Positions 36,501 to 47,641 of a stretch of DNA of 64,000 bases are shown piece after piece. The DNA comes from Rotaria macrura (Eukaryota > Rotifera > Eurotatoria > Philodinida > Philodinidae): assembly GCA_900239685.1 (NCBI GenBank), contig OENT01000221.1:37415-101414 (forward strand), in the 5' to 3' direction. Position numbers and translations under genes: made by a program. The notes under the pieces are model-generated. The model worked only from the letters and a program-made list of their open reading frames with translations. It was not told the DNA's origin and did not search any database. Position 1 is the stretch's first letter. Each line of letters begins with the position of its first letter.

Positions 36501-38056
36501 ATCTACTACAGGCTGAGATCTCATTCTGTCGTTGAGCAAAACCACAGTACATGAGACTCTACAAATGTCTGACGATTTATTTTGTTGAAGTCAGATTTAA
36601 AAGAAATATATTTCAGTCCACTAGATAGTTATTTTAGTATTTATTGATGCCCAATGCTGCAAAACAATAGTACTAGCAGCACGTGTAATTTTTGTCATAT
36701 AAACTAAGTATAAATATGAACAACATAAATTGACGTAGTTTTTCATATTTTATTACTTGTCATAGCTATCAATCATTTTCATTGACTACTTCATGCCAAC
36801 TCAAGGAAGTATGACATTCAAACTATCTGTATTGGCACGAATTAATCAATGAAGTTTATTACTACTCCACTATTGAGAGCATGAAACCCTGGATTTATCA
36901 TGATGATACGCTTTCATATTGAGTTTATAGAATCAAATTGATATGTATGTCAAGTATCATGTTCGTAATTTCATGTATTCGTTCTGTTGTAGATGAAATC
37001 GAGGAGGTAACACATTCACAGCCATGTCCGATCACATGCTTTCTCTTGTATTTCGAGCCAATTATCATTAATAATAGTGTTTTCGCGTACGGACTAGAGT
37101 CAGCTGAAACATTCGAAGTGTACTATACTATGTCTGAGTAGATCATTGTTTTTACGAAGTAGTTCTGAAAATGAAGACGCGTGAATAAATTGATGGCGAA
37201 CAATAGGAAAGACTAGAAACTGTATTGACTTTAATCTTCTGAGAATTTTCAACTCTGATTTATGAGAAGCATTCTCTGTCTAATGTGCACGTCAGAATTA
37301 CAGTTGTGATCTCTCGAGTAGTCGTATGAATTAAGACTTTTCCTGTATCATATCCGGCGGGATCAATCCTCTTAGAGATGTGTCCTGTAGCGTGTAGACG
37401 AGTTTAATCATGGAAGATTTATTAATTTTTGTTTTGTATTCAAGTGGCAGATTATTGTATGGAAGGATTTTTCTTTGCTATTTATGAGTACAAAACGAAG
37501 TGGTGTGAATATTTTTCTGATTGAGGAGAAAAAAATTCTGCATAACTTAACAGATGTCAGTATGTCAAAGATGAAATTCAATGACTTCGTTTTTCAAATT
37601 AATTAACTAAACGGATTTTTTTGGTTTCTTAATACGCTACTGTTCTGTTTTGTTTTTCAATATCCTAGCTACGTCTCATACCGGATATTAAATTTAAATT
37701 GATTATTTTCGGTCTTGCATTAATAAATTTTCTGGTCATGTACATGTTTGAAGTAAGTTAAACATCTATTTATCTATATCATGTGATTATCTCTTATTAT
37801 GTTGTATTTTGATGAATAGAAATATGTGATTGAAAATGACCATATTAGTTTTAAAAGATCACCATTATCATCAACATCAAGAAATACGATATCTCGTTCT
37901 GGAATACATCATTTACATATCGAAAACGTTCTTCGACTAACGCCTGATTGGCCACCTATACTTGCCACACCTTCAGAAGAAGAGAAACCTCCTGAACTTG
38001 TATTGGTCAATGAAACTAACAAGAATAATCAAATAACAACAAATGAATTTTTTTGA
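20874..38056 (+). CDS. ATP13A: P5B-type P-type ATPase (ATP13A2/ATP13A3 group)
   Basis: Late-endosomal/lysosomal transporter; characterised animal members move polyamines. Thirty-one exons: 20874-20951, 20993-21160, 21234-21313, 21378-21441, 22420-22499, 22555-22629, 22687-22756, 22822-22956, 23015-23093, 23163-23477, 23541-23686, 23772-23972, 24044-24218, 24295-24515, 24579-24735, 24802-24916, 26251-26324, 26380-26430, 26507-26670, 27443-27547, 27623-27702, 34934-35086, 35386-35399, 35463-35545, 35615-35687, 35751-35814, 35891-35977, 36034-36179, 36231-36319, 37669-37752, 37820-38056. They give 1220 residues (human ATP13A3 1226). The membrane motif PPALPAAL (about 453) marks class P5B. The A-domain has TGES (320-323), the phosphorylation site is DKTGT (D496), the nucleotide domain has KGSPE (667-671), and GDGAND lies near 885. 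Exon 23 is 14 nt. The 23094-23162 intron is 69 nt (3n) and could be retained in frame. The 7.2-kb intron 21 contains another gene. Confidence 0.93.
21814..21872 (+). repeat. (AAT/ATC)n microsatellite in an ATPase intron
   Basis: Imperfect run of aat and atc triplets inside the intron between ATPase exons 4 and 5. It opens a short spurious poly-Ile reading frame and has no sign of being coding. Confidence 0.8.
24917..26250 (+). other. 1.3-kb ATPase intron 16 with a less AT-rich patch
   Basis: The flanking exons join in phase (IER then [11 protein letters not shown]), so this is intronic. Within it, roughly 25850-26160 is less AT-rich than neighbouring introns and holds a 78-codon minus-strand frame with no recognised domain. 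An (AT)n tract lies near 25527-25541. This may be a decayed insertion; no terminal repeats or transposase motif were seen. Confidence 0.35.
27800..31743 (-). CDS. Class A GPCR, 5-HT2-like serotonin receptor (5' exon not found)
   Basis: Plasma-membrane amine receptor; 5-HT2 types signal through Gq. Four minus-strand exons were found: 31743-31620, 31360-31199, 31130-29937, 29235-27800, giving 971 residues with no start ATG, so at least one 5' exon is missing. The visible N-terminus has a glycosylation site (NST). Landmarks: TM1 [12 protein letters not shown]2 [17 protein letters not shown]3 [15 protein letters not shown] (the amine-binding Asp at D112 of this model), [19 protein letters not shown] after TM3, the ECL2 cysteine in NGVCAPN, TM5 [20 protein letters not shown]6 LWTPFFI, TM7 [16 protein letters not shown]. 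The TM3-ICL2 block is closest in memory to invertebrate 5-HT2 receptors. The third intracellular loop is huge, about 600 residues, low in complexity with poly-Asn and poly-Gln runs. The gene lies wholly inside an intron of the P5B ATPase, in antisense. Confidence 0.85.
30241..30300 (-). repeat. CAG/CAA repeat coding poly-Gln
   Basis: On the plus strand this is a ctg/ttg run; on the minus strand it encodes an interrupted poly-Gln tract in the receptor's third intracellular loop. A long plus-strand poly-Cys frame over it is a shadow. Confidence 0.85.
30538..30592 (-). repeat. (AAT)n repeat coding poly-Asn
   Basis: A near-perfect tta run on the plus strand that encodes about 18 Asn in the receptor's third intracellular loop. 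The pure triplet repeat is likely to vary in length between alleles without breaking frame. Confidence 0.85.
35978..36033 (+). repeat. (AT)n microsatellite filling a 56-nt intron
   Basis: Between ATPase exons ending at 35977 and starting at 36034 lies an intron that is almost entirely AT dinucleotides, with only the donor, a short gt-rich stretch and the ttag acceptor around it. Splicing is required because the flanking exons join as PW-YEPYEF in phase. Confidence 0.8.
36320..37668 (+). other. 1.35-kb ATPase intron 29
   Basis: Joins ...ITSIYGFFE to [11 protein letters not shown] in phase. The interior is AT-rich with scattered short open frames (up to 67 codons) and no recognised family, repeat or RNA gene. 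Confidence 0.6.
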
Positions 38057-38291
38057 ACATATATTTATAAAAGAATACTGATCTTGTTGACATGTTTTTT
38101 ACGTGCTGTTTTTTGATTTGCATCATGTTTTGTTATGATAAAACAAAAACAAAAAGAATAAATAGAAACTTTATTTCCATTTCTTTCTTTGTTCAATGAA
38201 AATTCAGTTCTTCGTTTTTTTTTGTTGCTTTCAAATAAAATGATTAATAATATTTATTTTATTTTACAGAATAGTTGTTATCTATTTTTAA

Positions 38292-40877
38292 ATGTATCGA
38301 AATAATTCTAATGGAAGTCAAATATTAAGACGTTTTGTTCAACAAGCTGAATCATATAATCGTTGTATGTTTCCAAATCATTCATCAATATCAATAAATA
38401 ATCAAACAAAGGATGTTCATGATTATGTTACAGAACAAATTCTTGTTTGTCAAAATAGAATCGATAATTTAAATCTTTCATCGAAAAAGTCAAATACAAT
38501 ATTCGTAAGTTTGTTTCAATCGAATTAAATCACATTCATGATCTATAACAAAACATTCTTATCAGTAGAAATTCCGTTGAAGAAAAGAACCATGCATGTG
38601 AGAGAGAAGCGGAGGTCGAGAGAATCCATAAACAAGTACAAAAATAAATAGATCCTTGTATTTTCAAGTAATAGTGGCTTTTGAAGAAAAAGAAAACTCT
38701 CTTTAACCTAAACAATTTCCAAACGGATAGAAAAATGTTAGTTGTAACGAGTTTTTACATTTAGTAAGAATCAACTCTTTTTGAACTTGCTGAAAGGCAT
38801 TCTTGTTAGTGAACGTTTCCCTATAGAACAGTATTCATTAGTGAAGATTCTCATCAATAACTAACATAAAACCTTTAATCAATCACATTAAAAATAAATG
38901 TAAATTGAACTAGTTTCTGCTTATCTTAAAATGAAAAACAAGGCGTGTATTGAACTAGTCATCGACATGAACAAAGTTCGGAGATTTTTGTCCAATGTTA
39001 CGATTAGAATGAACGAACAATAAGTTCAGCTATAAATGAATACAATAAATTCGAACCAAATATGTATATCATGGTGGAAATCATGAAATGAATTCAATAT
39101 CTATATGAAACTATTTTCTTATGTATCTGAAATAAATATTCGATTGTTTATGTTTGAGTGAGAACAAATTCCCTTTAGTTTAATATTGGAAATAATGATA
39201 ACTTCGACTAATTCATAGTGATGAATGTTACCGATATTTAGAAGAATTCATCCGATAAAGAAACTTATTTATTTACAAATGAAATCTTAACAGTTGATAT
39301 TGAATCGAATGGATATAAATATGAAACATCATCATTAGAATTAAATGTTATTCAACAATGTTGTATTGTGTCTATAATATCACCGTATGCATTTACAATT
39401 CAATTAACAAGAGATCTACTTGCATGTGATGCATTTTTTAAAACCATGAAGTGAATATAGTTTCGTAAAGTTTGTCTAGTTTAATTCAATATTGTATTAT
39501 CTAGTGATTATTATAATTCAATCGATGATTTACATATATCATCGGAATATCTACGTAAAAATCTTCTTTGTGTCACATGGGATGAAAATGCCTTAGCATG
39601 GAATCGTTCTCAAATAATGGAATATGATTTATTAGATGATACTGTAAATGTATTTTTCGTTGATTTAAATTCATGGGAAGAACATGTTCCACGTTCACGT
39701 ATACGCTTTATATTAACAAAATATTCGACACGACCTGTTTACTTATTAACATGTCGTTTAGCATCAATAGCTCCAATTGATAATCGAAATAATAAAAATC
39801 AATGGAATGATGTTGTATTAAAAACGTTTCAAAATGTTGTACAAAATTGTCAATGTGATGTTGAACCATTGCACAAAGGACGTGACAATACATTCTATGT
39901 GAATTTATTTGCGTTACACGATGAAGCATACGTTTGTATCAATGATTTTTTAATACATTGTCAAATGGCTAAACCAATCGATGATATATCGAATGAAAAA
40001 AATTTGGTAGGGAATCTGTTTGCAATATTTAAAAAAATCGAATAATTATCTAAATATGTTGTTTTTCGTCGGAGAAGATTTATATGTTAGATGATAATGG
40101 TCAACCAATGCATTCTATGATTGCACTTTATTGGAAAGCTGGAGAGTATGTTTCGTTCTGTTTTGTTGAATGAATAAGTTCTGTGTTTTTTCTTGAATGA
40201 GACTTTTATGTTTAAGAGCTATGTGTGAAATTGATACATGTGTTAAAAAACAAAATGATGATCATCGTTCATCATTCGTCTCGGCTGAATCATGTCAAAC
40301 AAAATCTAGATCATTATTTAAAGTTGTACTTATTAATCAATATGATAAATTGATATTTGCTAGATACAATTCTTATGTTATGCTACCATGGTTTTCTATT
40401 ACGAATTTACTTGATGGAATCAATGAAGAAAAACTTAAAAATTTTGTAAATCTAATTTGTACATGTTTTTATTTGTTATTGAAAATATTCGATACTTTTT
40501 TTCTTGTTCAGGCAAATAAAATTGGCTTTAAACCGATTATTATTGATCCATTATCATATCCATTACTTTGTTCACAATTAATTAAACTGATGACATCTAA
40601 GTTTATGTCAAGTCAAATTAGTTTATATTCAATTGATTGTGTCAGAAAAATTCTTCAAAATACTCATTATACACAATCGGAAGTTTATGATTTATTAGAT
40701 CGTGCGCGACTAGCTGAAGCGAGCAATGATGTGACGTTTTGGGATCAATCTTATGAAGTAAAATATTAAAAAATTGTTTATAAATTTATTCGATGTCGAT
40801 ATTTTGTTATTACAACTATTATTTAGAGTCTACCAATCAAAACAACGAATGAGTCCATGAAATTAGATAACATGTAA
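38292..40877 (+). CDS. Tudor-domain protein
   Basis: Seven exons, 38292-38504, 39242-39450, 39505-40006, 40078-40145, 40202-40445, 40512-40757 and 40827-40877, give 510 residues. Residues roughly 105-280 look like an extended Tudor domain: an SP-x-FTIQL entry strand, LLCVTWDENALAWNRSQI for the barrel, DDTVNVFFVDLNSWEEHVPRSRI (the usual VxVxFVDYGNxE stretch, here LN-S), LLTCRLASIAP, and a following nuclease-like flank ending FALHDEAYVCINDFLI. Such domains bind dimethyl-arginine tails, typically of Piwi proteins, in germ granules. The canonical aromatic-cage Tyr of FVDYGN is replaced by Leu, so methyl-arginine binding may be weak. The C-terminal 230 residues have no recognised domain. The acceptor for exon 4 could be at 40074 or 40077. 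The gene starts 235 nt after the ATPase stop, with an acceptor 21 nt before the ATG. Confidence 0.65.
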
Positions 40878-42199
40878 ATTTAAAACACTGAGTCCGATAA
40901 TCGATTTTTATTCATGGAAGTTCATAGGAAAATCTTTCTATTTTCTTGAGCTCGGAAAATATTATAGATTCTCACTTCACTGTATGACATTTCCTATGGT
41001 AATAGGATCGTGTGGTTAAAAGTCACTTTTTATGAATTAGTTATACAATAGAACTACGCAGATAGAATATTTCTCGCTAGTAAAGATTAAAAGCGGAAAC
41101 ATACATAAGAAAGGAGACAATATTCGGTAGGCTGTTTATCGATCACGATATGTCTAAGTAGATTCGGTTTACCTACCAACTTAAGATATAGTTTTGTTCG
41201 ATATTTGAAAATGATACTCTTCTAATTCTTTTTAAAAAGATAAGAAAAGAAAATGTAAAAATTCTGACCTGTTTTGCGATTCATTCGGTTGTTAGAAGCT
41301 CACATTTTCATGTCCATAAAATTGATTAATATGAACAATGGAAAGCTACACTTGTGTTTGCATGTTATCGGGTCGATGAACACGAATAAAAAGAATGGTT
41401 AATGAAGATCACAAAAATCATTAATACTATGCAACAAATTTCAGGCAGCACAGTTATTAAAATGAACGATGTAGAAAAAAATCATTTTACGTTTCAGTTA
41501 TTCGCGGGCACAGTCGTCCGTGAAGTCTATTTTCATGAATGGGAATAAAAGAAAAATCAGTCGACAGCATCAACAAAACAATAATCCATATCAATAAATA
41601 ATACACACCGTTGATTACGAACTATCTTGAGAAATAATTTGCAGCAAAACACGACAGCCTAACTATTTTCTATATTTATTCAAATATTTCAAATTTCTAT
41701 AAATAGACTAGTATTCATTTTTTATTTTTAATATTTTAGAAACTATACATGTAATTACAATAATCGATTTTCATCAGTAGAACGTTGATTTCTCTTTGTT
41801 GTCTGTCTGATAGAAATATATCATAAACTAATGTCCGGTTAGAAAGAAAAGAAACAATTGTTATGTTAATTTATTCATGATAGATAGAGTTGTATGTTTT
41901 GTTTTTTCTTTTGTTTTCGTTTACCCATAGTAAATTTCAGATGTCTACCATGTCATTTTCTTTCATTCTCGATATTCAATAAAAACTCATACTTTCGTTT
42001 ATTTTTCTTTTGTTTACTACTTGTATTCCTCTTCCAAATGAATTGTGTATAGATATGTCTATTTGTTATATATTTTTTTCTTCAAAAAAAAAAACATTTT
42101 GCTACGATTAATGAAAAGAAAATCCATAAAAAGAAAATTTTTTATTTATTTTTCTCTTTGTCTTTTGAGATTAATGATTAAATTATTCTACACAGTAGT
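40878..42199. other. 1.3-kb intergenic region
   Basis: AT-rich with poly-T and poly-A tracts (near 42070 and 42085) and no family-like open frame. It ends in an acceptor (ttctacacag) four bases before the next ATG. Confidence 0.5.
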
Positions 42200-43933
42200 A
42201 TGACGTCGAATGTACGTTCGTATTCAAATCCAATTTATGATATAATCGATGAAACAAATTTATCATTTACTCGTCCATTAATGATTAACATCGAACAAAC
42301 TTACTCGTATTCATGTACAAATACAAATCATATACCACTTTTACTTCTAGCTAATTGTTTAACAAGTCCTCCATCAAGTAAACAGCATAATTATGTTAAT
42401 CAACGTATTGACGAAGAACAAAACGAAGAAAATCTCAATCCTCTCTATGCTAAACCGAGAAAACGTTGTGTAATGTTAGAAGATGAACCTATTATTATTC
42501 CACCAAAGACAACTAGATTTTCGATGGTATTACAAGAATAGGGCAAAGTAGAAAAATCTACAAATAGGTCTTTTCTTAAACTTTACAGATTTATCTATCC
42601 ATCATCATGATAGACTTTAGTGATGAGCCCAGCAATACTTGCTGTATATATTGAATCGATAATATTTACATACAAAATGATTCATTCCCAAGACGACTAC
42701 ATTTATTTCGATGGATTTTGCATCGATTTTTTTACAAGTATTGCTCAATTGAAAACATTTGGGATTTGTTTTGTTACTTGATTGGTTATTATATGTCATA
42801 GAGAGTGACATATTATATATATATGTAACCAACTAAAAAAATAATGATCACATATAAGCTTACATCTTCATTACAATCAAAACATATGCTTGTATCTCTT
42901 CGATTATTGTTTGATCGCTATCGATTAGATAAAAGACAAAATCAATAGTTACAGTACATGTCTAGTTTCAAAATTTTGTTCCCTGAAGATTTCTTATCGG
43001 ATTCTTGAGAGGGTTGTCTCCAAAATTGACTTACATGATAATAATCTTTAAAAAATAATGAACGAATTTCACTACATAAAATAATAAGAAACAAAATCAC
43101 GAATCACTAAACAATCGAGAAAAGTCTATTATGTACATGAAATGTGTTTTATGAGAAGAGTACAATGATTATCGATGATGATTCTGAATTTTTTTATGAA
43201 TTTACCAAAGGTTTACTTAAAAAGAAGTAGAGGAAAACTATTGCATCTTAGTGAAGACGAAAATATTTCTATTGATCAGTATGGTTTGAGTTTGACAGAA
43301 ATCCATGCTTGCAACATAAAGCTATGGAGCACCTTATATTCATGAGTTTTTATTCAAGAAAACTCTCAAGTAGACATCTATTATGGTTCTTGTTCTTTTT
43401 GAATAGAATTAGTTTTACAAAAATCTTTACAATTGTTAATAAAACCAATCTTAAATGGAACTATGACCATCATCAAGTAGATGTCTTACTATTTTGACAG
43501 ACTTTATCCGTTACTTTAGACATGTCCGAATTATGTCACTAATCAAGTTTACATTGAATGATGGATAAATTTTACAAGTTTAAGAGTTGATGGATTTGTG
43601 ATTTATAATAGCTGTGTAATTTGAAATCGTTTTGTAAAATTCTGTATTTTCTAGAAATTAATAAAACCTGAACGAGCTCAATTAGTTAGCACAATACTAC
43701 CTTGTGTAACTGTACTGTCATCAAACCAATCAACCGATGAAATCGATCAATTTGTTGCACGTGAAAATGAACGCGTTGAACGTGTTAAACTACGGAGACG
43801 ACAACGTAAAACAACAACAATTATTAAACCAACAGAAAAATCTCTACCAGCCTTCAGCAATCCAAATTATATTGACATACCAATATTAAATGATAATGAA
43901 GAGAAAAAATTATCAAAATCTATTCTTGTTTAG
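42200..43933 (+). CDS. Small charged protein with three NPxY motifs, unknown family
   Basis: Two exons, 42200-42526 and 43655-43933, separated by a 1.13-kb intron, give 201 residues. There is no signal peptide or clear membrane helix. Three NPxY motifs are spread along the chain: NPIY (10-13), NPLY (80-83) and NPNY (178-181). NPxY is the docking sequence for PTB domains and, with a preceding Phe or Leu, for clathrin adaptors; here the tyrosines are followed by Asp, Ala or Ile. A basic helix-like stretch (residues about 143-162, ARENERVERVKLRRRQRK) lies between the second and third motifs. An adaptor or signalling scaffold is a possible role, but only by motif. The exon junction is phase 0 and joins RFSM to KLIKPER; no homolog is recognised. 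The gene converges tail to tail with PRC1, 110 nt apart. Confidence 0.6.
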
Positions 43934-44043
43934 TCAGATAAAGCTAGCAAAATATACGTTGATATATATATTTATTTTTCTCTTTTCTATTTTGTTATAT
44001 GTACATTAAATAAAAACAAGACAAATATACAACAGTTATTATT

Positions 44044-46793
44044 CTAATTCTTCTTATGCGTACGAATAGGAGTCGGAATAGCTCGTTTCAATATGGGACG
44101 TTTGCCTGGTGTTATCTAGAAGGATAGAAAACATATTGTAGTTCATGATGATGAAATAATAAGGATATCTTACCATTGTTGAAGTTTTAAAACCTGTCGA
44201 TGTATTTGCTGATATGATATTATTTGATGAAATATTTTGTGTAACATCGATAACTTGATTGATGAGACAACGTTGTTTAGCTGGTGGTACTATTGTTGAT
44301 GATATTTGATCTATGTTTGAACGTTTTGTTGTTTGTAAAAGTTTTTGTGATCGTAGTTTCATTGTTGAATTATGTAGCGGAGTTTTACCATTTGGTAATT
44401 GTTGTGGGATAGGAGCAACACGACGAACAGTTTTTAAAGGTGTACGCATTGTTGAACTTTGATCGGACTGAAAAAATTCGTAATCAGACGAAATCAAATA
44501 TGAAATAATAATCTTACACGTTTAGATACAGCACTCGATGAAGTATCAGGTAGCTGTTTAGTTTTCAAGGGTGTTCGTCCTACGAATGATTTTGTTGATG
44601 ATTTCTGTGTAGATGCCTAGAATAAATAAATTCATCAGTTCCATGATAATTGCTTGCTTGTTTTTCACATTGAAGAGAAATTAAAAGTAAATGATCATAC
44701 TTAAGTATTACTACGTAAATGGATTTATTTTTAAATAATGAAAAAATTATGATTTATAAATAAATAATATAGGAAAAAATATATAATTAGAAAACATTTC
44801 TTTTCTTCTTTGAAACTGGTACACAAAGTGTAGTAGCACATTGATTATAGGCACTATTGTTATTTTTTTCATCACTACTAGGTACTGATTGTAGTGCAGC
44901 CGGACGAACGCGTATGATTATATCCGATCGAGCTTTTTTCTTTGAATTTGGCGTCTAATATACAAATATATTTGCTTTCAGAATTTAAATAAAAACATTA
45001 CTCAGCTTACCTTGGATGCTTCTCGTTGAAGTTGTTTAGCTTTAGTGTAGTTATCTTTTCGTTGTTGAATATAATCAGCTATTTCTTTTCCATTAGCACT
45101 CATAATAAATGGTTGTCCATTGTTTTTCTTCATGAAGTCATAGGCAAGATTTTGAAGACGTAATTCACATTCACGTAAATTTGCCTCTAATTTTTTACGA
45201 GTTTTTTCTTCTGTTAATGCACTATAGCCACGACGATGAAATCGTTGTGGATCACTGGCACTTTTCTATAATGAAATCAAAGTTCGCAAGGTTAAATCAA
45301 ATCAATAAACAAGACATTAGAACATATACTTCAAATTCTTGAAATTCAAGAAAAAGTTCATTCCATATTTCAACTTGTTCATACATGGATCTGTTGACTT
45401 CATATTGTGCTTCGAGTTCTTGTAAAAGTTCTTCATGCATAAAATAAATATCGTCCGTAAAATCATCTTGAAACAAAATTAAACACAACAACTATCATAA
45501 TAAAAGATGTCATCTCTAATCTATATATTTACTAGTATATAATATAGCATATTTTGAATCAGCAGTAACGTCATTGAACGAAAGTTTATTGAGTATGACA
45601 TGAATACGTTCACGTGCTTTCAATATATCAGTTGTTAGTTTTTCCATGGCATGTTCTGTATAGCGATCAACTTCTGCAATAAGCTAGAAACGAGGAAAAA
45701 TAATGTTCTGTGTATAAAGTATTAATGAATAGTGATAGAAAAATATACGTCAGGTAATTTTGATAATCGACATTGGTTCGCTTTCGTTACGACTAACGCT
45801 TTATCATTCGGCATTAATGATTGATGTTTTCGCATAAGTGCTGTTAATTGTTTATGTGATTGTTCGAAACAAGCTTCTGCCTTTTGTACTTTTTCAGTAA
45901 TCTATTTATTCCATGTAAAAACAAGTATTTGTAGTAGAAAAAGAAAAACTTGATAATATTACTTGAGTGAATTCTTTATCAACGAGCTCAACAGCTTCTT
46001 TCGTTAGAGTAAATTGCTCAATTTTATTCAGTCCAAGTGATAATAATCGACTAATCATGACTTCATTTGCTGATAACTTCCATCCATAAACTGATTGAAA
46101 TTGATCTAATGTTCGCAATATTTCTGCTAAATGAGCAATGCGTTTCGCCTGTAAGAAATAATATAAAAATTCGTTATTTCTACATACAAACTATAAAATA
46201 GAAATAGTACTTTTTCTGCACGTAATTCAACAATATGTTCTGATAAAAGACTCATTTGTGTAACCAATTGTTTAGACAAAAAATTTTGATTATCAATTTG
46301 TAGAGAATGCACATTTAATTCGTTACACAATTGTTTTTCTTCACGTCGAATATCTTTTTCACGTCCGAGTAACTTTTCGTATTCTTCTTTTAATTTCTTA
46401 TGTTCATCAACATATGTACGTAATGCTAGAAGAACAGGTAGAGTATTTTCATATTGTGGACAAGTTTTATCCGGATGTAATTCATGATAAAGTGATTCAT
46501 ATCGACTACGAATAGGTGCGATTTCAGTTCGTTTACGTTCAAGTAATGTCTCATCTTCGGCCATCATTTCAGTTACCATTTTCTAAATAAGAAATATTGG
46601 CATAGTTCTAAACCAAGCTCAAAATGTCTTTCTTTTTAGTGCTTACTTGTAGTTCATGTTTCACTTCGTCAACCAGTACAGTAGGATCATCACCAGCATC
46701 GAAACACATTTCAATAAGAGATTTTATATTATGTGAATAAACTTCATTGACGACTTCGCCAGGTTGACGGACTGATATTGGCGACATGTTCAT
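44044..46793 (-). CDS. PRC1: Protein regulator of cytokinesis 1 (PRC1/Ase1/MAP65 family)
   Basis: Antiparallel microtubule bundler of the anaphase midzone, needed for cytokinesis. Minus-strand exons: 46793-46647, 46582-46211, 46148-45963, 45901-45749, 45683-45533, 45466-45330, 45265-45011, 44954-44886, 44616-44518, 44467-44174, 44115-44044, giving 644 residues (human 620). The N-terminal two thirds are helical and highly charged. The best family block is in the spectrin-like microtubule-binding domain: EIWNELFLEFQEFEKSASDPQRFHRRG...LTEEKTRKKLEANL, then a KEIADYIQQRKDNYTKAKQLQREASK segment matching FMEYVTEQWQLHRLEKERAKQERQ of human PRC1. The tail is basic and Ser/Thr-rich with repeated TPLK-like sites, as expected for Cdk control. 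A second ending is possible: reading on past 44886 to a stop at 44787 gives a 522-residue form ending SKKKRNVF. The ATG at 46793 was chosen as the first in frame. Confidence 0.87.
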
Positions 46794-47641
46794 AAATAAG
46801 CTCACAGTCAGAAATAAAAATAATAAAATGTGTTTGTTCTCAGTGAGAGTTAAACAAGATTTCCAATTGATTGATTGATCGAAGTCGAATTTAATTTAAT
46901 TCAACCAACAATCATATTATAACATGAACTATGATTGGTCAATCAAACAAAGAGCTCAATTTAGAAAAAGATCTATGCGTTATTATACCTTATTTTTTTA
47001 AAATCACTAAATATTCCATTAATTTATTATGAGTTTTCAATAAAATTTCCCAAATAATTTTCTAATTCTGATATAGTATTAAAACGTGAAATAGAAAACA
47101 ATAAAGCCTATTATACATATGCATCATCCTGGACAGATGTCGCCCTCTGTGGTATCGTTATCGACTTTAGATACATTGCGCGCAGTCATTCTGCGACAGA
47201 ATTTTCACCGGAAGCATGTGAATTATTAGTTCCAATAGGTGAATAGGCAGGTATCAACATATTTTACCATTATGATACTCGTATATGTTTGTATGAAAAT
47301 ACGCGATTTTGCTGCATCACTTAGTTTTCCAATCTTACAGGGAGTCATCAACTTCATGAAATAATTAGATGAGAAATTATAACTTCACATGACTACGTTT
47401 ATTTATTACGAAATATTTTCCAATTGAAACTCTGGAAGTGGATGAATCGCACATCAACTATATCATGATCGTTGAGTTTTCCTTTCGCGTTTAAGACTAT
47501 GTGAGACATCTTACCCTGAATGTTTTTAGTTTTATTTCACTCACAAATCATACTCTCAGTTATGAATGCTCTATGTAGAATAATAAGAAATATACAGTGA
47601 GACAATAAAATAATGTTTCTATTGCTATGTGACTGTCTGCA
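46794..47641. other. Spacer between the Ig-domain gene and PRC1
   Basis: 850 nt holding the 3' UTR of the Ig gene and the upstream region of PRC1, both on the minus strand. No gene is recognised. On the minus strand a weak acceptor (actgtgag) lies about 7 nt before the PRC1 ATG. Confidence 0.45.
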
